Assembly: GCA_029062005.1 (NCBI GenBank)
Contig: JAIDQZ010000097.1
Location: 1 to 48,602 of the forward strand
Direction: 5' to 3'
Source of the DNA: Muribaculaceae bacterium
GTDB lineage: Bacteria > Bacteroidota > Bacteroidia > Bacteroidales > Muribaculaceae
Length of the DNA stretch: 48,602 nucleotides
The notes beneath the pieces were generated by a model. That model was not told where the DNA came from. It searched no databases and saw only the letters and a program-made list of their open reading frames with translations. This document shows, in pieces, positions 15,717 through 24,289 of the stretch. How positions within the stretch are numbered: position 1 is the first letter of the stretch; every line of letters begins with the position of its first letter. Made by a program: the position numbers and the translations under genes.

Positions 15717-17399
15717 TTAGAGTCCGCCGAGATTGTAGCTTGCGAATTCGAGATCCTTCTGTGCCTTTGCGAGCATGCTGTTGTCGAGCTTGATCGCTTC
15801 GCGGAGATTTGTCAATACCATATTCTCGTTGTTGGTGCGTGCACCTACGATAGCAGCGAGATAATATGTATTGGCATTGGGGTTCTGGATGCCTGCAAGA
15901 GTATTCTTGGCTGCGCTGTAGTCCTTTGAAAGGATCTGTGCGAGAGCCGCATTATTGTTCTTTACACCGTTCAGGTTGCTGAGTGCGTTTGAAACCTGAC
16001 CCTCGTTAAGATAAAGCACGCCGAGTGCTGCCGCAGCCTCGGGAACGCCGGCTGCACCGCCGATAAGGTCCTTAGCCTGACCGAGGTTGTTGTTGGCAAG
16101 TGCGATGAGACCCTGGTTGAATTCTACAGACTTGTCGTTGGGAGCGAGCTTCTTTGCCTGTGCAAGGGCTTTTGATGCCGCATCATAATTGCCGAGGCTG
16201 AACTGAGTGGCGCCGAGACCGTTCCATGTGCGGAAGTCGTTGGGGAAGAGCTGTGTGGCAGCTGCATAGATGGCAGCCTTGCGGTTGTCGTCGTTGACGA
16301 GTGTAGCTGCATAAAGGATCTCCTCGATGTTGAGCTGGTTGGGGGTTGACTCAACGATAGTGAGAAGCTCTTCATCGCTCTTGCCGATCACGTTTACAGT
16401 AGCAACGATCTTTGAGTAGCGGAGCTGCGGAAGGATCTGCTCGGCGAGTTCGTTGAATACGGCTGACATATTGCGGATCTCACGTTCGCGCTGTTCCGGA
16501 TCCTTATACATGTTGAGAACGCTAAGGATGAGGTTCTTGTCCTGGATGTTGCTCTTCTCAACGAGCTGCTTGAAACCTTCCCAGTCTTCGGGAGTGAACT
16601 CTGAAGTAAGCTCGCCGAATTCTGTGATCTTGTCTTTCTTCAGCTGGTTGCGCATGTAGTCAACGGTGTTGACCTCACGCTTTTCGGCAAGCTGGGTGTT
16701 GAATTCCATTGTGCCGTCAGGAGAAGCATATGAGTGAACGTTTACATTTGCGATTTCCTTGTTGGGTGCATCATTGGCTGCGATAAGCTCCTTGTTAAGA
16801 TCGATATAATCGGGAGCGTCCACCTGATTTGCGCGTATATTTGCCTGGTTGATGAGGAACTTTATCTCTGCGCTGTATTCCTCCTTGATGATGCGCTCGA
16901 AGTTGCTGGTGGCAGGCGCGGGTTCGAGAACAGCCACATCAGTAAGCGTTGATGTAGCGATCACACCATAACCTACCTTTACACGGGGAAGTTCATAGTC
17001 CTTACCTCCCTGGTTGACCTTGAAGTCAAGATAAAGATCGCTGTTTGCCATCTCAGGCTGATACTTCACATTGAAAGGGATAGTCACCGGACCTCCGTTG
17101 CTGTAAGAGATCACCTGACCGTTGGCGCGGGCATTCTCACCCTGGAATGTAACCTGAGAGCTGCTTGTCTCTCCACCATCCCACACGAGCACAGGTGTCA
17201 CTGTGACTACAGCGTTCTTCGGCATGAATTTTGCCGGCACTGTTCCGGAAATTGTGGCGGGTACGGTTTCTCCTACTGTCTCCAGCGGGGTGGGATTGGT
17301 AGTGAAATACTCGGAAGCGAAATCACTCACCTTCTTGGAGCATGAACCCATGGCAAGGATCATTGCGCCCAATGAAACATAAACTAAAGATTTTTTCAT
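15717..17399 (-). CDS. Lipoprotein with OmpA-like and TPR regions
   Basis: 560 residues from MKKSLVYVSLG, with the lipobox Cys in MGSC about 20 residues in. No acidic stretch follows the Cys (CSKKVSDF), so it is probably kept on the periplasmic face. Residues about 30-170 are beta-rich (YFTTNPTPLETVGETVPATISG). A region at about 185-270 resembles an OmpA-type peptidoglycan-binding domain (VNVHSYASPDGTMEFNTQLAEKRE). From about 370 TPR units run to the end (FRTWNGLGATQFSLGNYDAASKALAQAKKLAPND). A role in anchoring or organising the cell envelope is plausible. The start could also be two codons earlier. It has its own promoter 97 bases upstream. Codon use looks like that of a highly expressed gene (repeated GAG, AAG, CTC). 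Confidence 0.75.
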   Translation of the reverse strand: MKKSLVYVSLGAMILAMGSCSKKVSDFASEYFTTNPTPLETVGETVPATISGTVPAKFMPKNAVVTVTPVLVWDGGETSSSQVTFQGENARANGQVISYSNGGPVTIPFNVKYQPEMANSDLYLDFKVNQGGKDYELPRVKVGYGVIATSTLTDVAVLEPAPATSNFERIIKEEYSAEIKFLINQANIRANQVDAPDYIDLNKELIAANDAPNKEIANVNVHSYASPDGTMEFNTQLAEKREVNTVDYMRNQLKKDKITEFGELTSEFTPEDWEGFKQLVEKSNIQDKNLILSVLNMYKDPEQREREIRNMSAVFNELAEQILPQLRYSKIVATVNVIGKSDEELLTIVESTPNQLNIEEILYAATLVNDDNRKAAIYAAATQLFPNDFRTWNGLGATQFSLGNYDAASKALAQAKKLAPNDKSVEFNQGLIALANNNLGQAKDLIGGAAGVPEAAAALGVLYLNEGQVSNALSNLNGVKNNNAALAQILSKDYSAAKNTLAGIQNPNANTYYLAAIVGARTNNENMVLTNLREAIKLDNSMLAKAQKDLEFASYNLGGL

Positions 17400-17495
17400 G
17401 ATCATGTGTATAAAAAACTAACTAAATTTCAGGCTTTCAATTATATACATTTATGTGCACCTATGTTTCACCACAGGCATTTCGTTATTTGGAAT

Positions 17496-17527
17496 CAAAG
17501 TTACACAATTAACGTAACATTTGCAAC
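17496..17527 (-). promoter_or_regulatory. Promoter of the OmpA/TPR lipoprotein gene
   Basis: On the minus strand GTTG (17527-17524), a 20-base spacer and TAACTTTG (17503-17496). The leader is about 90 bases. Confidence 0.7.
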
Positions 17528-17588
17528 TTTTTTGCGAAAAAATCACCACTCCGACTATATCTGACAATTCACCAGATTACTGAGGGTA

Positions 17589-18533
17589 TCATGATTCATA
17601 GAATATAGCCTCCTTCTGGTATCTCGCCATGAGGGTATTGTACGCCCAGTCGTCGCATGGCTGGAGTGTGATGCCCCGCGATTCGTCTATGATGTAGTCG
17701 GTGATGGGAGCGCCCGCATATATGGAGCATACTACGCCTCCTCCGAGACGAGGATTCACTTCCATAAGCAGATAAAGATTCCGATCCAGGTCGTGAAGGA
17801 ACTGAAGGGTGACCGGTCCCCTGAGCTTGAAGGTCTCTATCACCCGACGGCTCAGTTTGTCGAGAACCGTATTCCGGCATGTGATGGTGCGCGTCACCTC
17901 TCCGCCCATTACCTCAAGACGCACGCGCGGCACGACCGTCAGAATTTCTCCTTTCTGGGACACATAGCAGTCTACAGTGTACTCATCCTTGTTCTCAATA
18001 TACTCCTGAACAAGATAGTCACTAAGGTTCTCAAGCTGCATAAGCTCGTCTAATGTATAGAATATCTTTATCCCGCGCGATGCTGATCCCTTCCTGGGTT
18101 TAGCTATCGCCGGCATCTTGGCGGTAAGCGCGGTATAAGTCTTCGGAATCGGGATACCAGCCTTTTCAAAAGCCTTGGCAGCCTCAACCTTGTCAAACAT
18201 AGTCCGGCTTGTCTCGAAATCCCCCACCGGTATAAAGACACCCGGAAGATGAGGCCTCACTTTTGATGCGATCTCTATCGCTCCGCTCACAAACGGCAAT
18301 ATGATGTCTACTTCATATTCCTTTGCAACTCTCACAATATCCGAAACCACATTAGGATCACTCCATCTTAATCCCACCACGACTTTTCCGACAAGGGCTA
18401 TCGGGACCTGCTCCATCAACTCATAGCTGATGATGTTCACCTCCCGTCCTATTCGCTCGCCACTGCGCTTGAACAATTCTGCCATTGACACTCGCCTCGC
18501 GCCTCCGAGCATCATGATGTTTATTTTTTTCAT
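17589..18533 (-). CDS. ATP-grasp enzyme (carbamoyl-phosphate synthase large-chain-like)
   Basis: 314 residues. The N-terminal pre-ATP-grasp part (MKKINIMMLGGARRVSMAELF) is followed by ATP-binding strands MPAIAKPRKGSASRGIKIF and LVQEYIENKDEYTVDCYV, and the metal/catalytic block LLMEVNPRLGGGVVCSIYAGAP. The family ligates a carboxylate to an amine or thiol with ATP; the substrates are not visible. It follows the GNAT acyltransferase gene by 28 bases and is probably co-transcribed, which suggests a joint role, possibly in building an N-acylated amino-acid product. That role is inference. Confidence 0.8.
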   Translation of the reverse strand: MKKINIMMLGGARRVSMAELFKRSGERIGREVNIISYELMEQVPIALVGKVVVGLRWSDPNVVSDIVRVAKEYEVDIILPFVSGAIEIASKVRPHLPGVFIPVGDFETSRTMFDKVEAAKAFEKAGIPIPKTYTALTAKMPAIAKPRKGSASRGIKIFYTLDELMQLENLSDYLVQEYIENKDEYTVDCYVSQKGEILTVVPRVRLEVMGGEVTRTITCRNTVLDKLSRRVIETFKLRGPVTLQFLHDLDRNLYLLMEVNPRLGGGVVCSIYAGAPITDYIIDESRGITLQPCDDWAYNTLMARYQKEAIFYES

Positions 18534-18561
18534 ATCTTTTTGTTTCGGATTTCTATATTGA

Positions 18562-19506
18562 CTATCCCCCTATCTCACATTTATACGATTCTATATGCCG
18601 ATCTTTCTTCTCCTGAAGTATCTCTGATATAGTAAGGAAAATACCGCTCTCCTCGACATCTCCGAATTCGTCGTTGACAGCCGTACCAAACATCCGCATG
18701 GTCGGCGACAGACTCATATAGGCATTCACAAGAGGAGGGATATTGAGTCCACGCTCCCTTATAAGCCTGTTGAGGATCCGGTAGTCCTCCTTATAGTTGC
18801 CACCGGAAAGACGCTCTTGAATTTCGGGACTCATGGCATTCGACGCCAATGGCTTTATAGGGCACACAAGATTCTCTGTATCAGGGAAATGCTTATTAAG
18901 GAAACCAAGAATAAGGTCAAGATTCTCCCGCCCGAAAGCCGGATACATGGTGACCTTTCCGAACAGATACTTGATATGAGGATACACCACAGTCAGTGCC
19001 CCAAGTCCGTCCCATAGGTTGTCCAAGGCGAAAAGAGCCTTTGTACCCGCCTTGCTGCTTTGATAACCAACTGATACAAAAGACCTTCCAAGTTCAAGAG
19101 TCTCAGGAAGTATTTCCTTAAGGAATCGGTCGGAAAAATTAAACAGATGCGCTGTGGCTATTTTCGGCACTCCTGTCGACATATCTATTTTATCTCCGGT
19201 GATAAACCGGTATCCACCCAATATCTCACGCGCCTGAGGATCATAAACTATCAGCTGCTGACACGGCACCGGCATAGTGTCATACTCATCGATGTCATAG
19301 CCTTTGCCAGTCCCCCCTCCAGCCTGGCGGAATGCCATTTCCCTGAGACGACCTATCTCAAGCATCGTGTCAGGCGAATTGTGAGCATCGACAACATAGA
19401 GTAGATTGTCGCCTTTGTTGGTATGCCGAAGGAAACGCTCGGGAGTAAGTTCTCTCTCTATGGCGTCTCTGTCCACTGGTGGTATTATGGGCTCCATTGT
19501 CATCAT
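18562..19506 (-). CDS. Hemolysin-type GNAT acyltransferase (OlsB/GlsB-like)
   Basis: About 314 residues. It has the Acetyltransf_5 pattern: EIGRLREMAFRQAGGGTGKGYDIDEYDTM, then QQLIVYDPQAREILGGYRFITG, LELGRSFVS, and a helical C-terminal part with FLNKHFPDT. Relatives transfer acyl groups from acyl-ACP to amino acids, as in ornithine or glycine lipid synthesis (OlsB, GlsB); a Bacteroides glycine-lipid N-acyltransferase is a close model. Specificity is not shown by the sequence. A start at 19554 is excluded because that TTG lies within the -7 promoter element. The start at 19506 (MMTMEPII) is preferred, with 19497 or 19533 also possible. The ATP-grasp gene follows. Confidence 0.72.
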   Translation of the reverse strand: MMTMEPIIPPVDRDAIERELTPERFLRHTNKGDNLLYVVDAHNSPDTMLEIGRLREMAFRQAGGGTGKGYDIDEYDTMPVPCQQLIVYDPQAREILGGYRFITGDKIDMSTGVPKIATAHLFNFSDRFLKEILPETLELGRSFVSVGYQSSKAGTKALFALDNLWDGLGALTVVYPHIKYLFGKVTMYPAFGRENLDLILGFLNKHFPDTENLVCPIKPLASNAMSPEIQERLSGGNYKEDYRILNRLIRERGLNIPPLVNAYMSLSPTMRMFGTAVNDEFGDVEESGIFLTISEILQEKKDRHIESYKCEIGG

Positions 19507-19551
19507 TTCTGTCTGTAGTCTCACTCCCGGCATGTGCCTCCATCCAGTTTG

Positions 19552-19559
19552 CAAAATTA
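19552..19559 (-). promoter_or_regulatory. -7 element of the GNAT/ATP-grasp operon promoter
   Basis: TAATTTTG on the minus strand at 19559-19552. The flanking 19 bases GAATTTATTATTAATTTTG are identical to those of the tex promoter at 44927-44945. The -33 region is poor. Confidence 0.6.
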
Positions 19560-19626
19560 ATAATAAATTCTCAATTATCCACTACCATCCCTAAAAAATT
19601 ACACCTTGGACATGAATACGATGACA

Positions 19627-21570
19627 TCACGCTTCAGGATGAAAATGCTCAAAAATTATTTTACCCTTGGCGTTCCCTACTACTGCAGCTATAGCGTCGA
19701 GACTTGCCTCCCTTATCCTCTTCACACTCTTGAATTGCTTTATAAGAGCAGTCTTGGAGGCTGGTCCGATTCCTTTTATACTGTCAAGCTCGCTGACAGT
19801 CTGTCCTTTAGATCTTCTATCCCTGTGATGGGTGATGCCAAACCTGTGAGCCTCGTCACGCATTGCCTGAATCACACGAAGACTCGGACTCGTCTTGTTA
19901 ATGTAAAGAGGAAGCGAATCTCCCGGGAAATATATCTCTTCAAGTCGCTTAGCTATCCCGACAAGCGCCACTTCTCCCCTTATCCCCATTTCATCGAATG
20001 CTTCCACTGCCGCGCTTAACTGCCCTTTGCCACCATCCACCACCACCATGTCCGGCAGTTTTTCGCCTTCCGCCATCATGCGAGTGTAGCGTCTGTGCAA
20101 AACTTCTTTCATTGAAGCGAAGTCGTCTGCACCCACCACCGTCTTTATGATGAAGTGGCGGTAATCTTTCTTTGATGGCTTTCCATTCCTGAACACGACA
20201 CAGCTCGCTACGGGATTTGTGCCCTGTATATTGGAATTATCGAAGCATTCTATATGCCGCGGCTGAGTTTCAAGCCTGAAATCTCGCCTCATTGTCTCCA
20301 TCAACTTATCGACGCTACGTTCCGGATCAAGTGCCTCGGCTTGTTTCTCCTTATCTTTCAGATATTGCGTCGCATTCTTTACCGCCACATCCAACACTTT
20401 CTTCATATCACCACGCTGCGGCACCGTGAACTTGATGTTTTCAAACTCCACATCGGGTAAAAATGGCACGATAATCTCGGAAAATTTTCTTTCAAATCTT
20501 CTTTCCACTTCCGCAATCGCCATAGAAAGCAATTCCTCGCGAGAAGCCGCCGAACATCTCTTATATTCAAGATTTATGCTCTGGATTACGGCTCCGTTAT
20601 GCAGATGCATGAAGTTGACTACCGCAGAATCTTCATCATCACTCGCCACAAAGCCGAAGATATCAAGCTCTGCTGTCTCGGTACGCGCCACAACACTCTT
20701 GGCATTGTAACGTTTCACCGCCTCGTATTTCTCTTTCACCTCCTGAGCCTGCTCGAATTTCCATTCCGAACTCAGACGCTCCATTTCTTCAAGAAGGTAC
20801 TTTTCAAGTTCTATCGTCTCCCCTCTCAGTATTGCCCTCACACGAGCCACGTATTCCTCATATTGGTCCTTGTTGATGAATCCCCTGCAGGGGCCACCGC
20901 ATTTTTTGATGTGATAGTCGAGGCAGAGCGAATACTTTCCTCTCGCTATCCCCTTTTCATCAAGCACGTGCCGGCAGCTACGCAACGGGAATATATCGCG
21001 TATAAGCTGAAGCACCACTTTCGCCGACTGCACATTGGAATAAGGTCCGTAATATTTTGCGCCGAGTCCCTTCTCCCTGGTCATGAACACACGAGGGAAA
21101 TCCTCTTTAGTGACCACAATCCATGGATACGACTTGTCGTCCTTCAGCAAGACATTATATCGAGGTTGATACTCCTTTATCATCGCACTTTCCAGGTGAA
21201 GGGCATCCTCTTCAGTATGCACTACGATAAAGCGCATGTCCACTATGGAGCGCACAAGAAGATTTGTGCGCCGTATGTCATGCTGCCGGTTGAAATATGA
21301 AGACACCCTTCTTTTCAGACGTTTTGCCTTCCCAACATAAATCACGGTGCCTGTGCTGTCAAGATACATATAAACACCCGGGGAATCGGGAAGCGACAGG
21401 ATTTTCTCTCGAAGTTTTTCTCCGGGGCGGTTATGTCTGATGTCATCGGGAGTCCTGTCTGACCTTATCTCCAGATTGAATCCACCGGCTTCATTAATAT
21501 CCCGCCCGGCTCCGGCAAGCATGTCTTTCCGGATGTATTCATCGGCGTTTTCTTTAGGGGGAATGTCCAT
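19627..21570 (-). CDS. uvrC: Excinuclease ABC subunit C
   Basis: 647 residues from the ATG at 21570; the GTG at 21576 is a less likely start. About 45 extra residues precede the usual start of the family. The GIY-YIG nuclease follows (SPGVYMYLDSTGTVIYVGKAKRLKRRVSSYF), then the Cys cluster CRHVLDEKG and LCLDYHIKKCGGPC, a UVR motif near residue 250 (SSEWKFEQAQEVKEKYEAV), the RNase H-like nuclease (IECFDNSNIQGTNPVASCVVF, with VVVDGGKGQL) and a C-terminal helix-hairpin-helix (IKGIGPASKTALIKQF). It makes the dual incisions in nucleotide excision repair. It is separated from apt upstream by a perfect palindrome. Confidence 0.95.
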   Translation of the reverse strand: MDIPPKENADEYIRKDMLAGAGRDINEAGGFNLEIRSDRTPDDIRHNRPGEKLREKILSLPDSPGVYMYLDSTGTVIYVGKAKRLKRRVSSYFNRQHDIRRTNLLVRSIVDMRFIVVHTEEDALHLESAMIKEYQPRYNVLLKDDKSYPWIVVTKEDFPRVFMTREKGLGAKYYGPYSNVQSAKVVLQLIRDIFPLRSCRHVLDEKGIARGKYSLCLDYHIKKCGGPCRGFINKDQYEEYVARVRAILRGETIELEKYLLEEMERLSSEWKFEQAQEVKEKYEAVKRYNAKSVVARTETAELDIFGFVASDDEDSAVVNFMHLHNGAVIQSINLEYKRCSAASREELLSMAIAEVERRFERKFSEIIVPFLPDVEFENIKFTVPQRGDMKKVLDVAVKNATQYLKDKEKQAEALDPERSVDKLMETMRRDFRLETQPRHIECFDNSNIQGTNPVASCVVFRNGKPSKKDYRHFIIKTVVGADDFASMKEVLHRRYTRMMAEGEKLPDMVVVDGGKGQLSAAVEAFDEMGIRGEVALVGIAKRLEEIYFPGDSLPLYINKTSPSLRVIQAMRDEAHRFGITHHRDRRSKGQTVSELDSIKGIGPASKTALIKQFKSVKRIREASLDAIAAVVGNAKGKIIFEHFHPEA

Positions 21571-21592
21571 CAACACTCAATATATCGATATC

Positions 21593-21636
21593 GGTTAAAA
21601 GTCCCGATGAATACGTATTCATCGGGACTTTTAACC
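21593..21636 (-). terminator. 44-bp perfect palindrome between apt and uvrC
   Basis: Two 22-base arms (21593-21614 and 21615-21636) are exact reverse complements with no spacer; the centre is GAATACGTATTC. In apt mRNA the core GTCCCGATGAATAC stem is followed by TTTTAACC, which suits an intrinsic terminator. Confidence 0.7.
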
Positions 21637-21647
21637 ACATTAAATTT

Positions 21648-22172
21648 TTAATATTTCAGCAAGGAGGTCACTTCAACATCTTTTGGAAGGACATCTCTAC
21701 CGTGAAGATCCGTCAGTTCCACAATGAAATTGACATACATTTTTTTCGGATTCATCGATTTTACAAGCTGACAACAGGCATTCATAGTGCCTCCGGTAGC
21801 GAGAAGATCATCATGAATTACGACTACGTCATCAGGACCTATGGCATCGCTATGCAACTCAATCGTGTCCACACCATATTCTTTCGCATAAGAAGCTTTA
21901 ACCGTCACCGACGGCAGCTTGCCAGGCTTACGCGCCGGAACAAAACCGGCACCGAGCCTGTCTGCAAGTATAGATCCTCCGATGAATCCTCGGGATTCTA
22001 TCCCCACAACTTTGGTCACCCCTTTATCTTTATAAAGCTCCACGAGAGCATCACCCATTACACGGAGAGCCTCCCCATCCTTGATCATCGTAGTCAGATC
22101 TCTGAACATGATTCCCACCGAGGGAAAATCAGGCACATCCCTGATGATCGCCTTCAAATCTTCAATTTCCAT
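21648..22172 (-). CDS. apt: Adenine phosphoribosyltransferase
   Basis: 174 residues, standard length. It has the N-terminal IRDVPDFPSVGIMFRDLTTM, GIESRGFIGGSILADRLGAGFVPARKPGKLP and the PRPP-binding motif VVIHDDLLATGGTM. It salvages adenine to AMP. It lies upstream of uvrC, with a terminator-like palindrome between them, so co-transcription is doubtful. Confidence 0.95.
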   Translation of the reverse strand: MEIEDLKAIIRDVPDFPSVGIMFRDLTTMIKDGEALRVMGDALVELYKDKGVTKVVGIESRGFIGGSILADRLGAGFVPARKPGKLPSVTVKASYAKEYGVDTIELHSDAIGPDDVVVIHDDLLATGGTMNACCQLVKSMNPKKMYVNFIVELTDLHGRDVLPKDVEVTSLLKY

Positions 22173-22252
22173 TTCTATACGCTATTATTAAGTATTCAAA
22201 ATTCTCGATCAATACGCAACTTTTTGTGAATCTTCTCGCAAGTTGCACTCAA

Positions 22253-22268
22253 TGTTTCACGTGAAACA
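22253..22268. other. parS centromere site (ParB binding)
   Basis: TGTTTCACGTGAAACA is a perfect 16-bp palindrome and matches the conserved bacterial parS consensus (TGTTnCACGTGAAACA). It lies in the 176-bp gap between apt and mnmG. ParB loads here and spreads for origin segregation. parS sites cluster near the replication origin, often near mnmG (gidA), so this window may be origin-proximal. parA and parB themselves are not in the window. Confidence 0.9.
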
Positions 22269-22348
22269 TTTTTATCATAATCTACCACTCCCCAGACTTT
22301 TACGAAAATATCACATCTGTCATTAAAATTAAAAAGTACATGAGGCAA

Positions 22349-24271
22349 CTAATTTCTCAGCATTACTATGAGCACATTAATATCCGAGGGGGAAACACCG
22401 GGTATACGTGAAGCCTGCCCTATAGTTGCCGGCCTTATCTTCGACAACTTCTGCCTGCCTTCAGTAGAAATCGCCAGGATACCTTCATAGTCCATGCCGT
22501 CCGGGATACGAACTTTTTCAAGTCTGCTCATTTTCTCTGCTGATTCTCTTTCCCTGTCGATATAACCTTGATACTTTATCAGTATTTCGGCAGACTCAAT
22601 AATCTCCGCTCTCCTATCATCCTCCACGTCAAGACATCTAAGGGCAAGAACCGGCAATAATGGAATCAGGTTTTCAAAATTCAGCTGGGGCCTACGCAGA
22701 AGATCCGCAATCCTGACACGTCCGCTAAGTCTTCCTGTACCTGCATTCTCAAGGAAGACCTGCAACTCTTCAGTAGGGCGTATCGAAGTACACTCACACC
22801 ATTCGACCAGCTTGGCACGCTCCGAATATTTCATCATCATTTTCTCATAGCGGTAGTCATCGGCAAGCCCGATCGAGTGACCTATCGGAGTCAAACGCAT
22901 GTCGGCATCATCCTGCCGTAGCAATATTCTGAATTCCGCCCTGCTCGTAAACATACGGTAAGGCTCATCTACACCTTTTGTGACAAGATCATCTATCAAG
23001 ACACCAATATATGCCTGATCTCGACCGAGCACTATCTGCTCAAGCTCCATCGCACTTCTCGCTGCATTTATTCCTGCCATCAGACCCTGGGCCGCAGCTT
23101 CTTCATATCCTGTCGTTCCATTCACCTGCCCTGCAAGATAAAGATTTCCCACAAGTTTTGATTCCAAAGTATGACGCATCTGAGTCGGGTCAAAAAAATC
23201 ATATTCTATGGCATACCCGGGGCGATAGAATTGCACATTGCGCATTGCAGGTATCTTAGTCAATGCTTCTATCTGAACCTGCCAAGGGAGTGAACTTGAA
23301 AATCCATTGATATAAAATTCATGCGTCGTCTCCCCTTCCGGCTCAAGAAAAAGCTGATGGCTTTCTTTGTCAGAAAAGGTCACAATCTTTGTCTCTATCG
23401 AAGGACAATACCTTGGTCCGATGCTTTTTATCTGACCATTATAAAGTGGAGAATCAGCAAGATTGTCATGGAGCGTCTTGTGCACCTCCGGACTCGTATG
23501 CACAATATAGCAATCACGAGGCGTCAATTCCCTTTTTACATTAGGCAGATAAGAAAATTTGTGGAAATCTCGAATTACAGTCCCGTCAGAGAGCACTTCA
23601 TCATCTCCTGACTGAACTATGACATTTTCATAGTCTATAGTACTTCCATCTATTCGGGCGGGGGTGCCTGTCTTCATTCTGCCTACATTGAGACCCAAAG
23701 CCTTCAACTGATCTGATACACCATGTGAAGCAGCTTCAGAAATCCTGCCACCTTCTATTTGAACTCGTCCGAAGTGCATGAGTCCGTTTAAGAAAGTACC
23801 AGTCGTCAACACCACTTTTTTTGATCTGAACTTTATACCAAGAGCAGTCTCCACACCAGAAACCATCTTTTTTGTCCCCTCTTCCTCAATCATAAGACCG
23901 ACAACCATGTCCTGAAACATATACAGATTATCAGTATCGTCAAGAGTTTTTCTCCATTCATCTATAAATCTGGTACGATCGGATTGCACCCGCGGTGACC
24001 ATACGGCCGGACCCTTGCTCCTATTTAGCATACGAAACTGTATAGCAGTACGGTCAGCGATAATACCTGTCATACCGCCAAGAGCATCTATTTCTCTGAC
24101 TATCTGACCTTTAGCTATCCCACCAATGGCAGGATTGCATGACATTTGTGCCACCCGATTCATATCTGCCGTAATCAGAAGGGTACTGCATCCAAGTCTG
24201 GCTGATGCCACTGCCGCTTCACATCCGGCATGACCTGCACCTACTACTATAACATCGTATTCAAATTGCAT
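22349..24271 (-). CDS. mnmG: tRNA uridine-5-carboxymethylaminomethyl(34) synthesis enzyme MnmG (GidA)
   Basis: 640 residues. It starts with the FAD site VVGAGHAGCEAAVASARLG, then MSCNPAIGGIAKGQIVREIDALGG, the GTPARID block, the GLMAGINAARSA region and a C-terminal helical domain with GILAISTEGRQKLSKIRPATIGQASRIPGVSPSDINVL. With MnmE it modifies the wobble uridine of several tRNAs. ybeY precedes it by 18 bases on the same strand, so the pair is likely one operon. A parS site lies 80 bases beyond its stop. Confidence 0.96.
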   Translation of the reverse strand: MQFEYDVIVVGAGHAGCEAAVASARLGCSTLLITADMNRVAQMSCNPAIGGIAKGQIVREIDALGGMTGIIADRTAIQFRMLNRSKGPAVWSPRVQSDRTRFIDEWRKTLDDTDNLYMFQDMVVGLMIEEEGTKKMVSGVETALGIKFRSKKVVLTTGTFLNGLMHFGRVQIEGGRISEAASHGVSDQLKALGLNVGRMKTGTPARIDGSTIDYENVIVQSGDDEVLSDGTVIRDFHKFSYLPNVKRELTPRDCYIVHTSPEVHKTLHDNLADSPLYNGQIKSIGPRYCPSIETKIVTFSDKESHQLFLEPEGETTHEFYINGFSSSLPWQVQIEALTKIPAMRNVQFYRPGYAIEYDFFDPTQMRHTLESKLVGNLYLAGQVNGTTGYEEAAAQGLMAGINAARSAMELEQIVLGRDQAYIGVLIDDLVTKGVDEPYRMFTSRAEFRILLRQDDADMRLTPIGHSIGLADDYRYEKMMMKYSERAKLVEWCECTSIRPTEELQVFLENAGTGRLSGRVRIADLLRRPQLNFENLIPLLPVLALRCLDVEDDRRAEIIESAEILIKYQGYIDRERESAEKMSRLEKVRIPDGMDYEGILAISTEGRQKLSKIRPATIGQASRIPGVSPSDINVLIVMLRN

Positions 24272-24289
24272 ATAAAAATTGACAACTAA

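Noticed and set aside
19507..19554. TTG start of the GNAT gene at 19554
   Set aside because: The TTG is part of the -7 element TAATTTTG, so it would not be in the mRNA.
20599..21300. 233-codon open frame antisense to uvrC
   Set aside because: The residues look random, and it lies fully inside the conserved uvrC gene.
22240..22280. parS palindrome as a terminator of mnmG
   Set aside because: The palindrome matches the 16-base parS consensus exactly and has no loop; a protein site is the better reading.
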